Shown in pieces: positions 1 through 9,286 of a DNA stretch of 64,000 bases. A program made the position numbers and the translations under genes. Positions within the stretch are counted from its first letter, which is position 1. The number at the start of each line of letters is the position of its first letter. This DNA comes from Elusimicrobia bacterium RIFOXYA2_FULL_47_53. GTDB lineage: Bacteria > Elusimicrobiota > Endomicrobiia > Endomicrobiales > XYA2-FULL-47-53. The stretch spans positions 186,001-250,000 of the forward strand of contig MGVE01000006.1 of the NCBI GenBank assembly GCA_001800315.1. Direction: 5' to 3'. Below the pieces are notes generated by a model. The model made no database searches. It was not told where the DNA came from and was given only the letters and a program-made list of their open reading frames with translations.

Positions 1-394
1 CCAGCTCGTATTTTTCGTAAGCGTTTCCGACCACTATCTTTATTTCCGAGATATTCACCGGTTTTGTAAGATAGGCGAAGGCCCCTTCGTTGAGCGACTT
101 TATAGCCGAGTCCATGGAAACATGAGCCGTCAGCATTACCTCCAGCATATCCGGAAACTCGCTTCTCATTGTCTTTAAGAGTTCCAGGCCGTCAATGCCG
201 GGCATCATGATATCCACAATGGCCACCGGAAACGGCGTGGCGTGGGAAAGAGTTTTTTTCTCAGTACGCAATTTTTCCAGTGCCTCCTGGGCCCCCGCTA
301 CCGCCGTTACCTCGTAGCCGGCGGCCTCAAAAGCGAACCTGAGGATCATAAGAATGTCTTTGTCGTCGTCAATAATCAGTATTTTTCTTTCCAT
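1..394 (-). CDS. Response regulator, receiver domain (3' end outside window)
   Basis: I translated this from the ATG at 394 to the window edge. It gives about 131 residues of a CheY-like receiver domain. The acidic pocket is IIDDDKD (residues 7-13), the phosphoacceptor is Asp61 in VDIMMPG, the conserved Thr is in MLTAH, and the Lys is in YLTKPVN. It closely resembles the receiver of the response regulator at 2654-3406, sharing SLNEGAFAYL and KP-N-I, so the missing part may also carry a PAS or other output domain. A purine-rich GGGGTG lies about 5 nt before the ATG. It is the last visible gene of the minus-strand chemotaxis locus, 27 nt after the FtsA-like gene. It probably receives phosphate from the CheA at 3410-5167 or from a hybrid kinase outside the window. 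Confidence 0.9.
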   Translation of the reverse strand, partial: MERKILIIDDDKDILMILRFAFEAAGYEVTAVAGAQEALEKLRTEKKTLSHATPFPVAIVDIMMPGIDGLELLKTMRSEFPDMLEVMLTAHVSMDSAIKSLNEGAFAYLTKPVNISEIKIVVGNAYEKYEL

Positions 395-421
395 AGAGCA
401 CCCCGGTTCCGCCCGAACCAA

Positions 422-2635
422 TTATTCAAATAAAACTTTTACTTCCGCATTTTCATGCAGTGGCGAAGTATATTGAGATTCAACATCGTTTATCAAAAGC
501 TTAATTCTCTTGCCGGACTGTTCGCGCGGATCAAGAGATATGAAACGAAAAACATCAACCAGAGCCGCCTCCGCGTCCTGCCCGAAAACGGTTTCAATAA
601 CATCTCCGTTGCGCACGGTGACATCCGGAGAGGACTCTTCTCCGTTAAGCAGTATTTTGCCTTTGCCGCCCGGGAAAACATATTCCTCGCCGTTTATTTT
701 AACCCTTAAATCTCTTCCGGCCGGAGGAGTTTGCACAAAATCTCCTATCTTCCAGTTGTTGTTGAGCGAGCCGAATTCTACTTCGTCGTTCTCGTGAACA
801 ATTATTTCGGGGCTGTACTCGGTTTCAATGCCGTTTATCTTAAGATAATAATTTTTTGACTTTAGCAGAGTTTCCTCTCCGTCCACCTCAACAAGCATTT
901 CTTTCTGGGAAAAAGACTCCAAGTCTATAACGAGATATTTAAATATCTCGGGCAGGCTGGCTATGGGAGAATACAGTATAACATCCCTGTCTTCTATGAA
1001 TGTGTCAAACGGAACTTCGTGGTTATTTATAGTTATCTTCGCGGGGACAAGGGTTTCCCTGCCGTTAAACTTAATCTTGGGCAGAGAAATGCTTTCCAGC
1101 TCGCTTATCCTTTTCAAGGCGTCCTTACCGTCTTTCGCCGGATAAAAAACAACCTTGTCGCCTTCCTTAACCGCGGTGTCCAAGGCGGCTTTTTCTCCGT
1201 TTAATTCTATAGAGGCCGGCCTGGGAGCCTCTCCCCTGACCGTGTAAAATTTGCCGTTTATCGTAAAAGTTTTCGCCAGGCCGGGCCTGCCGTAAATCTG
1301 CCTGGTCGTTATACCCTGGGAAATAAGCACGGACAAAATATTGGGGTTCTTCTCAGAACTCATCACTGTCACGCGCTTGTCGTTGAGCGACAGGTGCGTG
1401 AGGGCAAGCCCTGGGTTTCTTGTGACAAGCAAAGCTATGCCGGCCGCGGTCGCGGCGTCGGGCCCTATAAGCCTGGCGGTCCTGTCGTATATATCGGGGT
1501 TCAGGCTGACCGGCCTTATCCCGACCCGGTTAAGAGGAATTTCAAGTTCAGCGGACACCTCCTGCTCCAAAAACGGCGTAAGGCTTCCGCCTCCCACGAG
1601 AACCACGGCGAAATTTTTTGCCTCTCCGTTTGCCTCGCGCGAAAAACCGGGGGTGATTTTTTTTATATCCTGTGAGATCATTGCCGCGAGCCCCTTAACA
1701 GCCGGCCTAATTATGCCCAACAGCTCGGACAGTTTTTTCGTATTTGCCCTTCCGAATATATCGCTGAAAGCTATATCCATTTCCACCCGTTCCTTTGATT
1801 CAAGCATCCAGGCGGAGAGGTTTCTTTTTATTCTTTCTGCTTCGTCAAAGCTTACAAGCAGCTCCGTGCACAGGGTTTCGGTGATAAGGTCCCCGGCCGA
1901 TGGTACCATGCCGTAGGCAAGCACCTTGCCCCTGGAAACCACGGCTATATCAGAGGTGCCCGCGCCTATATCAACCAGCGCCAGGTTGAGTGATTTTAAT
2001 TTTTCCGGAACGGTAGACTCAAGCGCCGCTATCGGTTCAAGAGTCAGGTAACTTATTTCAAGCTCCAGCTTTTCAGCGACCGTAAACATCGCTTCCAGCA
2101 CTTTTCTGGGCAGAAGAGTGACCAGCACCTCCGCCTCTACCGCGGAACCCCGGTGGTCTAAAAGCGAAGAAATGTCGTCTCCGTCCATTTTATAACCCAT
2201 CACGGAATACCCGACACAATAATAATCGGAGTCGGACTCATTAATATTTTCAAGCGCCGACTGAACCGCCACCAGTTCAAGGCGTTTTATTTCGTTTTCA
2301 TTTATCGTCTCGTAGGTTTTTCTTTCCTGCCGGGCTATGCCTTTGCAGGTTACCAGGTTTCTGCCCGCGACCGCCAGCGCTGTCTTTTTAAGACGGAAAT
2401 CACTCCCGGGGCCGGCTCCGGCCATTCTTTCAAGGGACTCTTTTACTTCCCTTACTGTCCTTGTGACTTTTTCTATGTCATGAACCTGGCCCGCGCGCAT
2501 CGCCCTGGTCTCATGCTCTTTTATCTCGGAATACACTATCTCAAGAACCTGCGGCCCGTCCGACTGGCGGCAGATAAGGCCCCGGACAAAACGGGTGCCT
2601 ATGTCTAAAACAAAGAAATTTTCTTTTTCATTCAT
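422..2635 (-). CDS. FtsA/PilM-like actin-fold ATPase with long C-terminal extension
   Basis: This 737-aa protein has an actin-like ATPase fold in its first ~400 residues. The phosphate-1 motif is LDIGTRFVRGL near residue 10, phosphate-2 is LVDIGAGTSDIAVV near 218, and the adenosine motif is VLVGGGSLTPFLEQEV near 350. Between them lies an SHS2-like insertion, as in FtsA and PilM. The C-terminal ~330 residues are a beta-rich extension with recurring phrases such as VRNGDVIE, KEGDKVVFYP and HENDEVEFG. These look like small tandem beta domains, possibly beta-grasp. True FtsA is about 400-450 aa, so this belongs to the longer FtsA-domain proteins. It lies between two response regulators and downstream of cheA, which suggests a scaffold for a polar array, pilus or division machinery that responds to the signalling locus. 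The function is inferred only from fold and context. Confidence 0.75.
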   Translation of the reverse strand: MNEKENFFVLDIGTRFVRGLICRQSDGPQVLEIVYSEIKEHETRAMRAGQVHDIEKVTRTVREVKESLERMAGAGPGSDFRLKKTALAVAGRNLVTCKGIARQERKTYETINENEIKRLELVAVQSALENINESDSDYYCVGYSVMGYKMDGDDISSLLDHRGSAVEAEVLVTLLPRKVLEAMFTVAEKLELEISYLTLEPIAALESTVPEKLKSLNLALVDIGAGTSDIAVVSRGKVLAYGMVPSAGDLITETLCTELLVSFDEAERIKRNLSAWMLESKERVEMDIAFSDIFGRANTKKLSELLGIIRPAVKGLAAMISQDIKKITPGFSREANGEAKNFAVVLVGGGSLTPFLEQEVSAELEIPLNRVGIRPVSLNPDIYDRTARLIGPDAATAAGIALLVTRNPGLALTHLSLNDKRVTVMSSEKNPNILSVLISQGITTRQIYGRPGLAKTFTINGKFYTVRGEAPRPASIELNGEKAALDTAVKEGDKVVFYPAKDGKDALKRISELESISLPKIKFNGRETLVPAKITINNHEVPFDTFIEDRDVILYSPIASLPEIFKYLVIDLESFSQKEMLVEVDGEETLLKSKNYYLKINGIETEYSPEIIVHENDEVEFGSLNNNWKIGDFVQTPPAGRDLRVKINGEEYVFPGGKGKILLNGEESSPDVTVRNGDVIETVFGQDAEAALVDVFRFISLDPREQSGKRIKLLINDVESQYTSPLHENAEVKVLFE

Positions 2636-2653
2636 GATCTTATCCCGGCCCTG

Positions 2654-3406
2654 TTAACGGGTTTCGGCCGTTCCGAGGAAACCGACTACCTGCCCTTTGA
2701 CATCCTTCATTATGGTGCCCGTAAATGTAAGCCTTATCTGCCTGCGGTCCTTGGCAAGGAAAATTACGGGGAAATCCTTCACATGCCCTTTGCTCATAAG
2801 ATCGGAGAGGGCTGTCTGTTTAAATTCGTCCGAAAATATTTTCTGGAGCGGTGAACCGATCAGCTCTGATTCCGTGTAGCCGAGCAGATTTTCAAGCGCC
2901 CGGTTGGTTTTTTTAATCACTCCGCCGGAATCCGTGGCGACAACTATGTGCACAAGGTTTTGAACAATATTCTCAAGATAATCTTTAGCCTTATTGAGCT
3001 CTTCCACAAGGCGCTTGTTCTCCTGTATAAGCCTGTAGCGGTCGTAGGCGTTTTTGAGCGCGTTTTTGAGCTCGTCAATATTTATCGGTTTCGCGAGATA
3101 GGCAAAGGCTCCCTCGTTAAGCGACTTTACCGCCGTGTCCATTGATGTGTGCGCGGTAAGCATAAGCACCATTGAATCCGGAAAATCCTTTTTAATGATC
3201 TTGAGGAATTCAAGGCCGTTGAGCCCGGGCATCATTATATCCGAGAGTATTACGGGGAATTTCTCCGCGCTGGCTCGCATTTTTCCCAGCGCCTCGGTAG
3301 CCGTGGATGCCGACACCACGGAATAACCGGAAACCTCAAGCGCCGCCTCCAGATACTCCAACACGCTTTCGTCGTCATCAACCACCAGAAGTCTTTCGTT
3401 ACTCAT
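2654..3406 (-). CDS. Response regulator with C-terminal PAS domain
   Basis: The protein is 250 aa. Residues 1-120 form a receiver domain with the acidic pair in VVDDDES, phosphoacceptor Asp56 in LSDIMMPG, MLTAH and the lysine in LAKPINI. Residues ~125-150 are a helical, probably coiled-coil linker. Residues ~150-250 match a PAS domain, including IKKTNRALENLLGYTESELIG and a C-terminal KGQVVGFLGTAETR strand. There is no kinase, cyclase or HTH output, so it is a receiver-PAS protein whose output would be protein-protein contact. GGGAGCT precedes the ATG by 6 nt. The gene starts 3 nt after cheA stops, so the two are probably translated together and CheA is the likely phosphodonor. Confidence 0.88.
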   Translation of the reverse strand: MSNERLLVVDDDESVLEYLEAALEVSGYSVVSASTATEALGKMRASAEKFPVILSDIMMPGLNGLEFLKIIKKDFPDSMVLMLTAHTSMDTAVKSLNEGAFAYLAKPINIDELKNALKNAYDRYRLIQENKRLVEELNKAKDYLENIVQNLVHIVVATDSGGVIKKTNRALENLLGYTESELIGSPLQKIFSDEFKQTALSDLMSKGHVKDFPVIFLAKDRRQIRLTFTGTIMKDVKGQVVGFLGTAETR

Positions 3407-3409
3407 AAT

Positions 3410-5167
3410 TTAGCTCCCGTAAATTGACACCACATCAAGTATAAGCACTACCCGCCCGTCTCCCAGTATCGTAGCGCCGCTGAAATTTTTAACCGACCGC
3501 AAAATACCGGAAAGAGTTTTTATGACTATCTCCTGCTTTCCGATAAGGCCGTCAACAACAATACCTACTTTTTTGCTGGCAAGCTCCACTATGACGGTAT
3601 AATTTCCGAGCTCGCTGTTTGAACTCCCCGGCGAGTTAAAAACCCTGCCCAAGGAAACCAGCGGTATTACTTCATTTCTTAAAAGGAGCACTTCCTTTTT
3701 GTCTATGGTTTTTATAGCCTCTTTTTCAATCCTCGCTATCTCGGCAACATTGGTAAGCGGTATCGCGTAAACTTCTTTGCCGGCGTTAACAAGCAGGGCC
3801 TGAATAATTGCCATGGTAAGGGGAAGCTGGACGACAAAGACCGAGCCCTCGCCCTTTTTGGATCTTATCTCAAGCTTGCCGTTGAAAGCCTCCACCAGGT
3901 TTCTGACCACATCCATGCCAACACCGCGGCCGGAAATATCGGTGATCTCTTTTGCCAGCGAAAAACCCGGGTGGCAGATAAGCATAAAAGCATCGGACTC
4001 GCTTAACTGCTGAGCGTCCTGCGGGTCTATTATCCCTTTTTCCACGGCCTTTCTTTTTATTTCTTCGGCGTCCATGCCTTTGCCGTCGTCAGAAACCTCT
4101 ATCCAGACAAAACCCTTTTCCCGGCGCGCGTTGAGACGGACAGTGCCGGAAATGTTTTTATTAAGCATCTTTCTTGTTTCCGGGGATTCTATGCCGTGGT
4201 CCACCGAATTTCTGAGCAGATGCACGAGGGGCTCGTTAATCTGGTCAAGGAGCATTCTGTCTATTTCTATTTCGGTGCCGGTCATCACGAACTCAATTTC
4301 CTTGGAAAGCCTGTGCGTGAGATCCCTGACCATCCTCGGATAGCGGTCAAATATCTGTTTTACTGGAACCATTCTCGTCTTAAGGACTTCTTCCTGTAGT
4401 TCAGTCGTATATTGGCTGATGCCGTTTATCACCGACGAAAGTTCCGTTATCTGCTCTTTTTCCGCGATCTGAGAAAGCTGGGCCTTGGCTATGACAAGTT
4501 CGCCCACCAGGTTCATCAGCTTGTCTAAATGTTCAACCTTTATCCTGACCGTCTGGGATTTATGTTCTCCTGACGAAACCGCTTTATCCTGGACATCTTT
4601 TTCAGCCGCCTGCGGAGGCGCGGCCTCCGAAGGTTTTGGCTCTTCCTTCGCGGGGACCTGTGCCGGCGCGGCCGGCTCGGTTTTCTGCGGCGGAGGCGGA
4701 GCCGTCTGCCCGGCTATATTTTCTGCGGGCACGATTTTTTCCGCCTTCACGGCAGGCTGAGGCGCGGCGGCGACGGCGGCAGAATCCATATTTTTTAATT
4801 TCTGAACCAGGGCCTGAATGTTTATGCCCTTATCCTGGCCGCTGACGATCTCGTCAAGAAGAGACTCCAGGGAGTCAAAGCAGTCAAACAGAATGTCAAT
4901 ACTTTCGGCCTTGGCTTCAATTTTTCCGGAGCGGAGCTTGTCCAGCAGGTTTTCCATGGTGTGAGTAAGTTCGGTTACCTTATCAAAACCCATGGTCGCG
5001 GCCATGCCTTTAAGCGTATGCGCGGCGCGGAATACTTCGTTAAGCAGATCCCTGGCTGAGGGATTTTTCTCAAGCTCAAGCAAATTGGCGTTGAGCACGG
5101 AAAGATGCTCTTTGGACTCCGATACGAAGATTTCCTTAAATTGGCTTACATCAAAATCATCTGCCAT
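3410..5167 (-). CDS. cheA: Chemotaxis histidine kinase CheA
   Basis: CheA is the autophosphorylating kinase of the chemoreceptor array. This 585-aa copy shows an Hpt (P1) domain with His50 in AAHTLKGMAATMGF. A Pro/Ala-rich linker follows (residues ~125-205) in place of a recognisable P2 domain. Then come the dimerisation domain P3 (EHLDKLMNLVGELVIAK), the ATPase P4 with N box LLRNSVDHGIE and G boxes VSDDGKGMD and ISGRGVGMDVV, and a C-terminal CheW-like P5 (residues ~450-585). The missing P2 suggests that CheY and CheB are phosphorylated without a dedicated docking domain. The ATG has GGGAAGGG upstream. It sits 3 nt after cheB ends and 3 nt before the next regulator. Confidence 0.96.
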   Translation of the reverse strand: MADDFDVSQFKEIFVSESKEHLSVLNANLLELEKNPSARDLLNEVFRAAHTLKGMAATMGFDKVTELTHTMENLLDKLRSGKIEAKAESIDILFDCFDSLESLLDEIVSGQDKGINIQALVQKLKNMDSAAVAAAPQPAVKAEKIVPAENIAGQTAPPPPQKTEPAAPAQVPAKEEPKPSEAAPPQAAEKDVQDKAVSSGEHKSQTVRIKVEHLDKLMNLVGELVIAKAQLSQIAEKEQITELSSVINGISQYTTELQEEVLKTRMVPVKQIFDRYPRMVRDLTHRLSKEIEFVMTGTEIEIDRMLLDQINEPLVHLLRNSVDHGIESPETRKMLNKNISGTVRLNARREKGFVWIEVSDDGKGMDAEEIKRKAVEKGIIDPQDAQQLSESDAFMLICHPGFSLAKEITDISGRGVGMDVVRNLVEAFNGKLEIRSKKGEGSVFVVQLPLTMAIIQALLVNAGKEVYAIPLTNVAEIARIEKEAIKTIDKKEVLLLRNEVIPLVSLGRVFNSPGSSNSELGNYTVIVELASKKVGIVVDGLIGKQEIVIKTLSGILRSVKNFSGATILGDGRVVLILDVVSIYGS

Positions 5168-5170
5168 GTT

Positions 5171-6805
5171 TTACCCTTCCCATTTGATACTGAATTTTAT
5201 ATAAGGCCCTTTTTCGTCCTGGCCGTTCTGGGGCGTAACGCGAAGGCTCCCGATGTTTAACAGCATCCTGAAAAGCTCGTTGACCCAGCCTATGGTTCTC
5301 TCCCTGCTGATTCTCTGGGGCAGTTCCTGGTTTAAGGTGGCGTTCCTTAGAAAAAAACTTCCGGAGCGCCCGAGCACATCAAGTTCCGAAACTTCGCCGA
5401 TCACGCCATAAAAAAACGAGCTCATAAGCTTTGGCAAAAAGTTTTTAAAATGTATCAGTTCTATGGCTTTAAGAAAAAATGACTTCCTGTACAACTCAAC
5501 CACGCCTCTGGCCTCAGCGGCGCCCATATGCTCCAGCAGTTTCGGGTCGTCAGCACCGTGCATCTCTAAACATTTTTCATAAAATTCAAAGAAAATCTTT
5601 TTTGAATAAAACAGGTTAATTGAAAAACCGGCGTTTACGGCTTCCTTGAGTTCAACTGAACAAATCGCCTGCAACTTATCAATATCCGCGTCTCCGTACT
5701 TATCCCTGAGGTACTTAAGGGCAGATCTGAGGATTATGCCCTTAACCATCAAATCTTCCTTATTGACTTCGCAGGGCTTTTTACCGGCGAGGACATTCAT
5801 AACGGCCTGGGTTATCTGGTGAGACGGCAGAACGCAGTGAGCCAGGCCCTTGGAAAATATCGCTTCCGGCATCCCGTAAACCGTCGCCGTTGACTGGTCT
5901 TCCGAAATAATCCTGCCGCCGGCTTCCCTAATCTTTCTCGCGCCTTCAGAGCCGTAACCTCCCATGCCGGATAATACCACGCAGATGGTTTTATCTCCGA
6001 AAGTGGCGGCACAGGTCTCAAAGGTGGTGTCAATGTCCGGCTGTATTGACACATCGGGCTTGGAAATCTTGACTACGGCTCCCTTTTTGGTCCGCGCCAC
6101 CTCAAGAGTGGCGTCGCCCGGTGAAAATAAAATCCTTTTTTGAAGAATTAAATCGCCGTTTCTGCCTATCTTTATCGGGAAAACACACTTTTTTGCCAGG
6201 TGCTGTATATACGATTCAAGGAACTGCTGCGGCATATGCTGGGATACTATTATGCCGGCCGGAAAATCGGCCGGAATCCTGGGCAACACTTCTTCCAAAG
6301 CTATCGGCCCCCCGGCTGAAGAACCGATAACCAGAACTGAAAAGGCTCTTTGCTTTATGCCGGAAACTTTCTTAACTTCAGGGCTCGGGAGCATTCTCGC
6401 CAGAAGCCTGAGCTTGTCCACTCTGGCGGCGGCTTTTATCTTAAGTATCAGCTCCTGGCTTATTTTATGCATGTCCTGCGGCTTCATGGGCTTTTCAACT
6501 ACATCTATGACGCCCAGAGCGTAGGCTTCTTCCACAATATCGGATTTGGCTCCCGCCACCGAGGAGACAATAATGACCGGCGTGGGGTTCTGCTTCATTA
6601 TTTCTTCAAGCGCCCAGATGCCGTCCGGCAAAGGCATGATGACATCCATCGTCACCACATCGGGCTTAATATCCCGTATCTTCTCAAGCGCCTCCCTGCC
6701 GTCTCCGGCGGTGGCGACAACGGATATCTCCGGATCTTTTGAGACCATCTCGGTGATAACCTTGCGCATGAATGTGGAATCGTCAACTACAAGGAGCTTT
6801 ATCAT
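5171..6805 (-). CDS. cheB: CheB-type receiver-methylesterase with extra C-terminal domain
   Basis: CheB demethylates or deamidates chemoreceptors when phosphorylated. This 544-aa version has a receiver (Asp54 in VTMDVIMP) and a methylesterase domain (residues ~155-345) with the serine in IGSSAGGP and the histidine in SQHMPQQF. The usual GMGxDG, which supplies the catalytic Asp, reads GMGGYG, so the Asp is replaced by Tyr. A final ~190 residues (from about 355) are not part of CheB. They start MVKGIILRSALKYL and resemble, in my judgement, the helical DUF2378/haeme-NO-binding-like sensor domains, but this is a weak call. The normal CheB length is about 350 aa. The gene lies between cheY and cheA, with 3 nt to cheA. 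Confidence 0.88.
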   Translation of the reverse strand: MIKLLVVDDSTFMRKVITEMVSKDPEISVVATAGDGREALEKIRDIKPDVVTMDVIMPLPDGIWALEEIMKQNPTPVIIVSSVAGAKSDIVEEAYALGVIDVVEKPMKPQDMHKISQELILKIKAAARVDKLRLLARMLPSPEVKKVSGIKQRAFSVLVIGSSAGGPIALEEVLPRIPADFPAGIIVSQHMPQQFLESYIQHLAKKCVFPIKIGRNGDLILQKRILFSPGDATLEVARTKKGAVVKISKPDVSIQPDIDTTFETCAATFGDKTICVVLSGMGGYGSEGARKIREAGGRIISEDQSTATVYGMPEAIFSKGLAHCVLPSHQITQAVMNVLAGKKPCEVNKEDLMVKGIILRSALKYLRDKYGDADIDKLQAICSVELKEAVNAGFSINLFYSKKIFFEFYEKCLEMHGADDPKLLEHMGAAEARGVVELYRKSFFLKAIELIHFKNFLPKLMSSFFYGVIGEVSELDVLGRSGSFFLRNATLNQELPQRISRERTIGWVNELFRMLLNIGSLRVTPQNGQDEKGPYIKFSIKWEG

Positions 6806-6818
6806 GGGTTATGAAAAA

Positions 6819-7190
6819 TTAAATCTCTAAAACCTGTTTTACCTTCAGCAGAAGCTCTTCCGCCTTAACCGGTTTTGTGACAAAACCTTTGGCCCCCAGC
6901 GCCAGGGCTTCTTCTACTACCTTTTCCTGTCCCATAGCCGAAACCATTATGATTTTGGCATTGGAGTCAAACAAAACAATATCGCGCACAGCGGCCAGGC
7001 CGCTTTCTGTCGGCATAATGATATCCATGGTAACAAGATCGGGTTTTAGCTCCTTGTATTTAGCTACGGCGGAAGCCCCGTCTTCAGCCTCGCCGACCAC
7101 CTCATGCCTGGCCGAGCTGTCTTTTTCAAAATAATTCTTAAGAATCAGCCTCATAAATTTTGAATCATCCACAACCAGAATTCTTGACAT
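6819..7190 (-). CDS. cheY: Chemotaxis response regulator CheY
   Basis: This is a 123-aa stand-alone receiver domain, the usual CheY length. The acidic pocket is VVDDSKFMR (Asp8/Asp9), the phosphoacceptor is Asp56 in TMDIIMP, the conserved Thr/Ser position is VSAMG and the Lys is in VTKPVKAEEL. There is no output domain, so it should act by binding a motor or pilus component after phosphorylation by the CheA at 3410-5167. A strong GGAGGAAAT lies just before the ATG. It sits between cheR and cheB in a single minus-strand operon. The VVDDSKFMR stretch is also very close to the CheB receiver of the next gene (VVDDSTFMR), which suggests common ancestry. Confidence 0.95.
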   Translation of the reverse strand: MSRILVVDDSKFMRLILKNYFEKDSSARHEVVGEAEDGASAVAKYKELKPDLVTMDIIMPTESGLAAVRDIVLFDSNAKIIMVSAMGQEKVVEEALALGAKGFVTKPVKAEELLLKVKQVLEI

Positions 7191-7212
7191 CAGATTTCCT
7201 CCTGTAAAATTC

Positions 7213-8160
7213 CTATTTTGTATTGTTTTTGGGATCGCCTTCTATGGCGCGCGCCGGCCACCAATGCTTCCGCCTTTCCAGCTCGTTATCCGGCAGCGGC
7301 TCTTCCGAGGATCTTCTTTCCTTTCTGTAAATATGCTCTTTTGAGTCAAGCGCGTAAAAGTAATCCTTTCCCTTTCCCAGGAAAATTATTTCGGATTTTC
7401 CCACAACAAACATGCCATGGGGAAGAAGGGCCTTATAAAAAGTCTCAAACAGCTTTTCTTTAACCTTAGGAGACAGGTATATCATGACATTTCTGCAGAA
7501 TATTATATCAATTTGCGCGAGCGGCTGCTCGGACAGAAAATTATGTTTTTGAAAAACCACCATGTTCCTTATTTCATCCGACAACTGATATTTCTGGCTG
7601 TCCAGCGGCTGTTGCGGAGCTGGCAGTTCCCTGAAATATTTCTGAATTAAAGGCCCGAAGCCTGCCTCGGCGTTTTTTAAGGCCTCCTTCTTGTAAATAC
7701 CCTGCCTGGCCTTGTTGAGAGCGTCATCATCAATGTCGGTAGCGGTGATAGAAAGCGTAAGGCCGCGCGGCAATATTTCTTTCATTAACATAGCTACGCT
7801 GTAAGGCTCTTCGCCGCTTGAACAGGCGGCAGACCAGATCCTGAGGTGAGACGGCTTTACTTTCAGCTTTTCAGCTATCATCATCGGAAGGTATTTTTCT
7901 CTCAGCGCCTTCCAGGCCGTGGCATCCCTGAAAAACTCCGTCACATTCACGCTGAAGGCGTCAAAGAGCTTTAAATATTCAGCTTCCTGTTCTTTCTCAA
8001 TTACCTTAAGATAGCCCTGCCAGTCGTCCCTGGCGATGCCAAGCGCCATAATCCTGACATTCAACCGCCTTTTTACATACTCCTGCCCGTACTGGTTAAA
8101 ATCAAAACCGCGGTCCTCAAAAATTTTCTTCTTTAATTTATCAAAATCCGTAGTATCCAT
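7213..8160 (-). CDS. cheR: Chemoreceptor glutamate methyltransferase CheR
   Basis: CheR methylates glutamates of chemoreceptors with S-adenosylmethionine, opposing CheB. The 315-aa protein shows the N-terminal helical CheR domain (residues ~1-75, YVKRRLNVRIMALG), then the SAM-binding Rossmann domain. Its motifs are FFRDATAW, the glycine-rich RIWSAACSSGEEPYS, ATDIDDDAL, and FCRNVMIYLS near the end of the domain. The tail after HIYRKERR is Arg/Lys-rich and probably disordered. AAGGCG precedes the ATG. It follows the soluble chemoreceptor gene by 9 nt and precedes cheY by 22 nt. None of the receptors in this locus ends in an obvious NWETF-type CheR-docking pentapeptide, so docking-independent methylation is likely. 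Confidence 0.95.
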   Translation of the reverse strand: MDTTDFDKLKKKIFEDRGFDFNQYGQEYVKRRLNVRIMALGIARDDWQGYLKVIEKEQEAEYLKLFDAFSVNVTEFFRDATAWKALREKYLPMMIAEKLKVKPSHLRIWSAACSSGEEPYSVAMLMKEILPRGLTLSITATDIDDDALNKARQGIYKKEALKNAEAGFGPLIQKYFRELPAPQQPLDSQKYQLSDEIRNMVVFQKHNFLSEQPLAQIDIIFCRNVMIYLSPKVKEKLFETFYKALLPHGMFVVGKSEIIFLGKGKDYFYALDSKEHIYRKERRSSEEPLPDNELERRKHWWPARAIEGDPKNNTK

Positions 8161-8169
8161 TATCGCCTT

Positions 8170-9255
8170 TCAAATCTTAAATGTCTCTATTGAATGGCTC
8201 AGGCCGGCGGCCGTCTCGGAAAGCTGAGAGGCCGAAAAAGAAAGCTCATTTAAGACCGCTGTCTGCTCCAGGGATGCCGCGCTGGCCTCTTCAGACGAAG
8301 CCGTTGTTTCTTCGGCCGCGGCGGCTATCTGCTCTATCTGGTTGGCGATACTTTCAACAAGCTTGACGATTTCAGAAAACTTAGCGATAGATTCGGTTGT
8401 TATGCTCGCGCTTTCGGCCATCTCTTTCTGGCCGCTTTGAACCGAAACTGTCGCGGACTTTGTCTCTTTCTGAACTTCCCCTATTATCCTGGCTATTTCC
8501 AGCGCCGAGCTGGAAGATGTTTCCGCGAGTTTTCTGACCTCGTCAGCCACTACCGCGAAGCCCCTGCCCGCCTCGCCGGCTCTCGCGGCTTCTATCGCGG
8601 CATTTAATGAAAGCAGATTCGTCTGGTCGGCTATCTTGGTTATAACGCCTACTATGTCGCCTATCTGAACGGAGCGCTTCAGCAATCCATCCATCGCCCT
8701 GGCCGAGGAGTCCGTCACGGTTTTTAAAAGCATTATTTTTTCGGAGAGTTTATCCAGCATTTCCTTTCCGTTGCGGCTGGCGGTGTCGGCGTTTTTGGCC
8801 GCTGACGAAGCCGCCTGGGAACTCTGGGCTATTGAGGCCGTAGCGGACGAGATATGCCCCATGGTCTGAGAAACCGCCGTAACCGCGCTGGAGGAATGTT
8901 CCGATATTTTGGCCAGAGCTCCCACGGCATTTGTCGCGCCGCTGGATTTATCTATTACGGTCTCAATAAGCACCTTAAGCGAGCCTATCATGTTATTGGT
9001 GACTTTGCCGAGCTGATTGAGCAGATCGTCTCCGGCATCCTCGCTGGCACGAACCGTCAGGTCTCCCGAACCAACCTGCTGAATTATAGTAAAATAGTCG
9101 GTAAGGCCCATGGCGAGCGTCATAGCATTAGAGCTCACGGCCTCGTTGTCTTTTTTAATCTTTCCGCACTCCTCCGCCTGAGCCGTCAGCTTGGCCTCAA
9201 GCGCGGCTATTTTTTCATTTAAGGATTTAATTTTATTTTTTCCGAATAGATCCAC
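8170..9255 (-). CDS. Soluble (cytoplasmic) methyl-accepting chemotaxis protein
   Basis: This 361-aa chemoreceptor has no signal peptide or transmembrane helix, so it is cytoplasmic or array-associated. Residues 1-45 are a charged coiled coil ([20 protein letters not shown]). Residues ~45-100 resemble a degenerate HAMP-like segment. The rest is the four-helix signalling domain with the hairpin tip [20 protein letters not shown] and [16 protein letters not shown], flanked by Ala/Ser/Glu-rich methylation-type helices. GTG is the likely start, with GAGGAA upstream. The missing ligand-binding domain suggests that it senses through a partner protein. The adjacent hydrogenase/TusA genes make redox or energy state a plausible input, but nothing in the sequence proves it. 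Confidence 0.92.
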   Translation of the reverse strand: MDLFGKNKIKSLNEKIAALEAKLTAQAEECGKIKKDNEAVSSNAMTLAMGLTDYFTIIQQVGSGDLTVRASEDAGDDLLNQLGKVTNNMIGSLKVLIETVIDKSSGATNAVGALAKISEHSSSAVTAVSQTMGHISSATASIAQSSQAASSAAKNADTASRNGKEMLDKLSEKIMLLKTVTDSSARAMDGLLKRSVQIGDIVGVITKIADQTNLLSLNAAIEAARAGEAGRGFAVVADEVRKLAETSSSSALEIARIIGEVQKETKSATVSVQSGQKEMAESASITTESIAKFSEIVKLVESIANQIEQIAAAAEETTASSEEASAASLEQTAVLNELSFSASQLSETAAGLSHSIETFKI

Positions 9256-9286
9256 TTAAATTCCTCTTTAGCGTTATGAAACCCGC

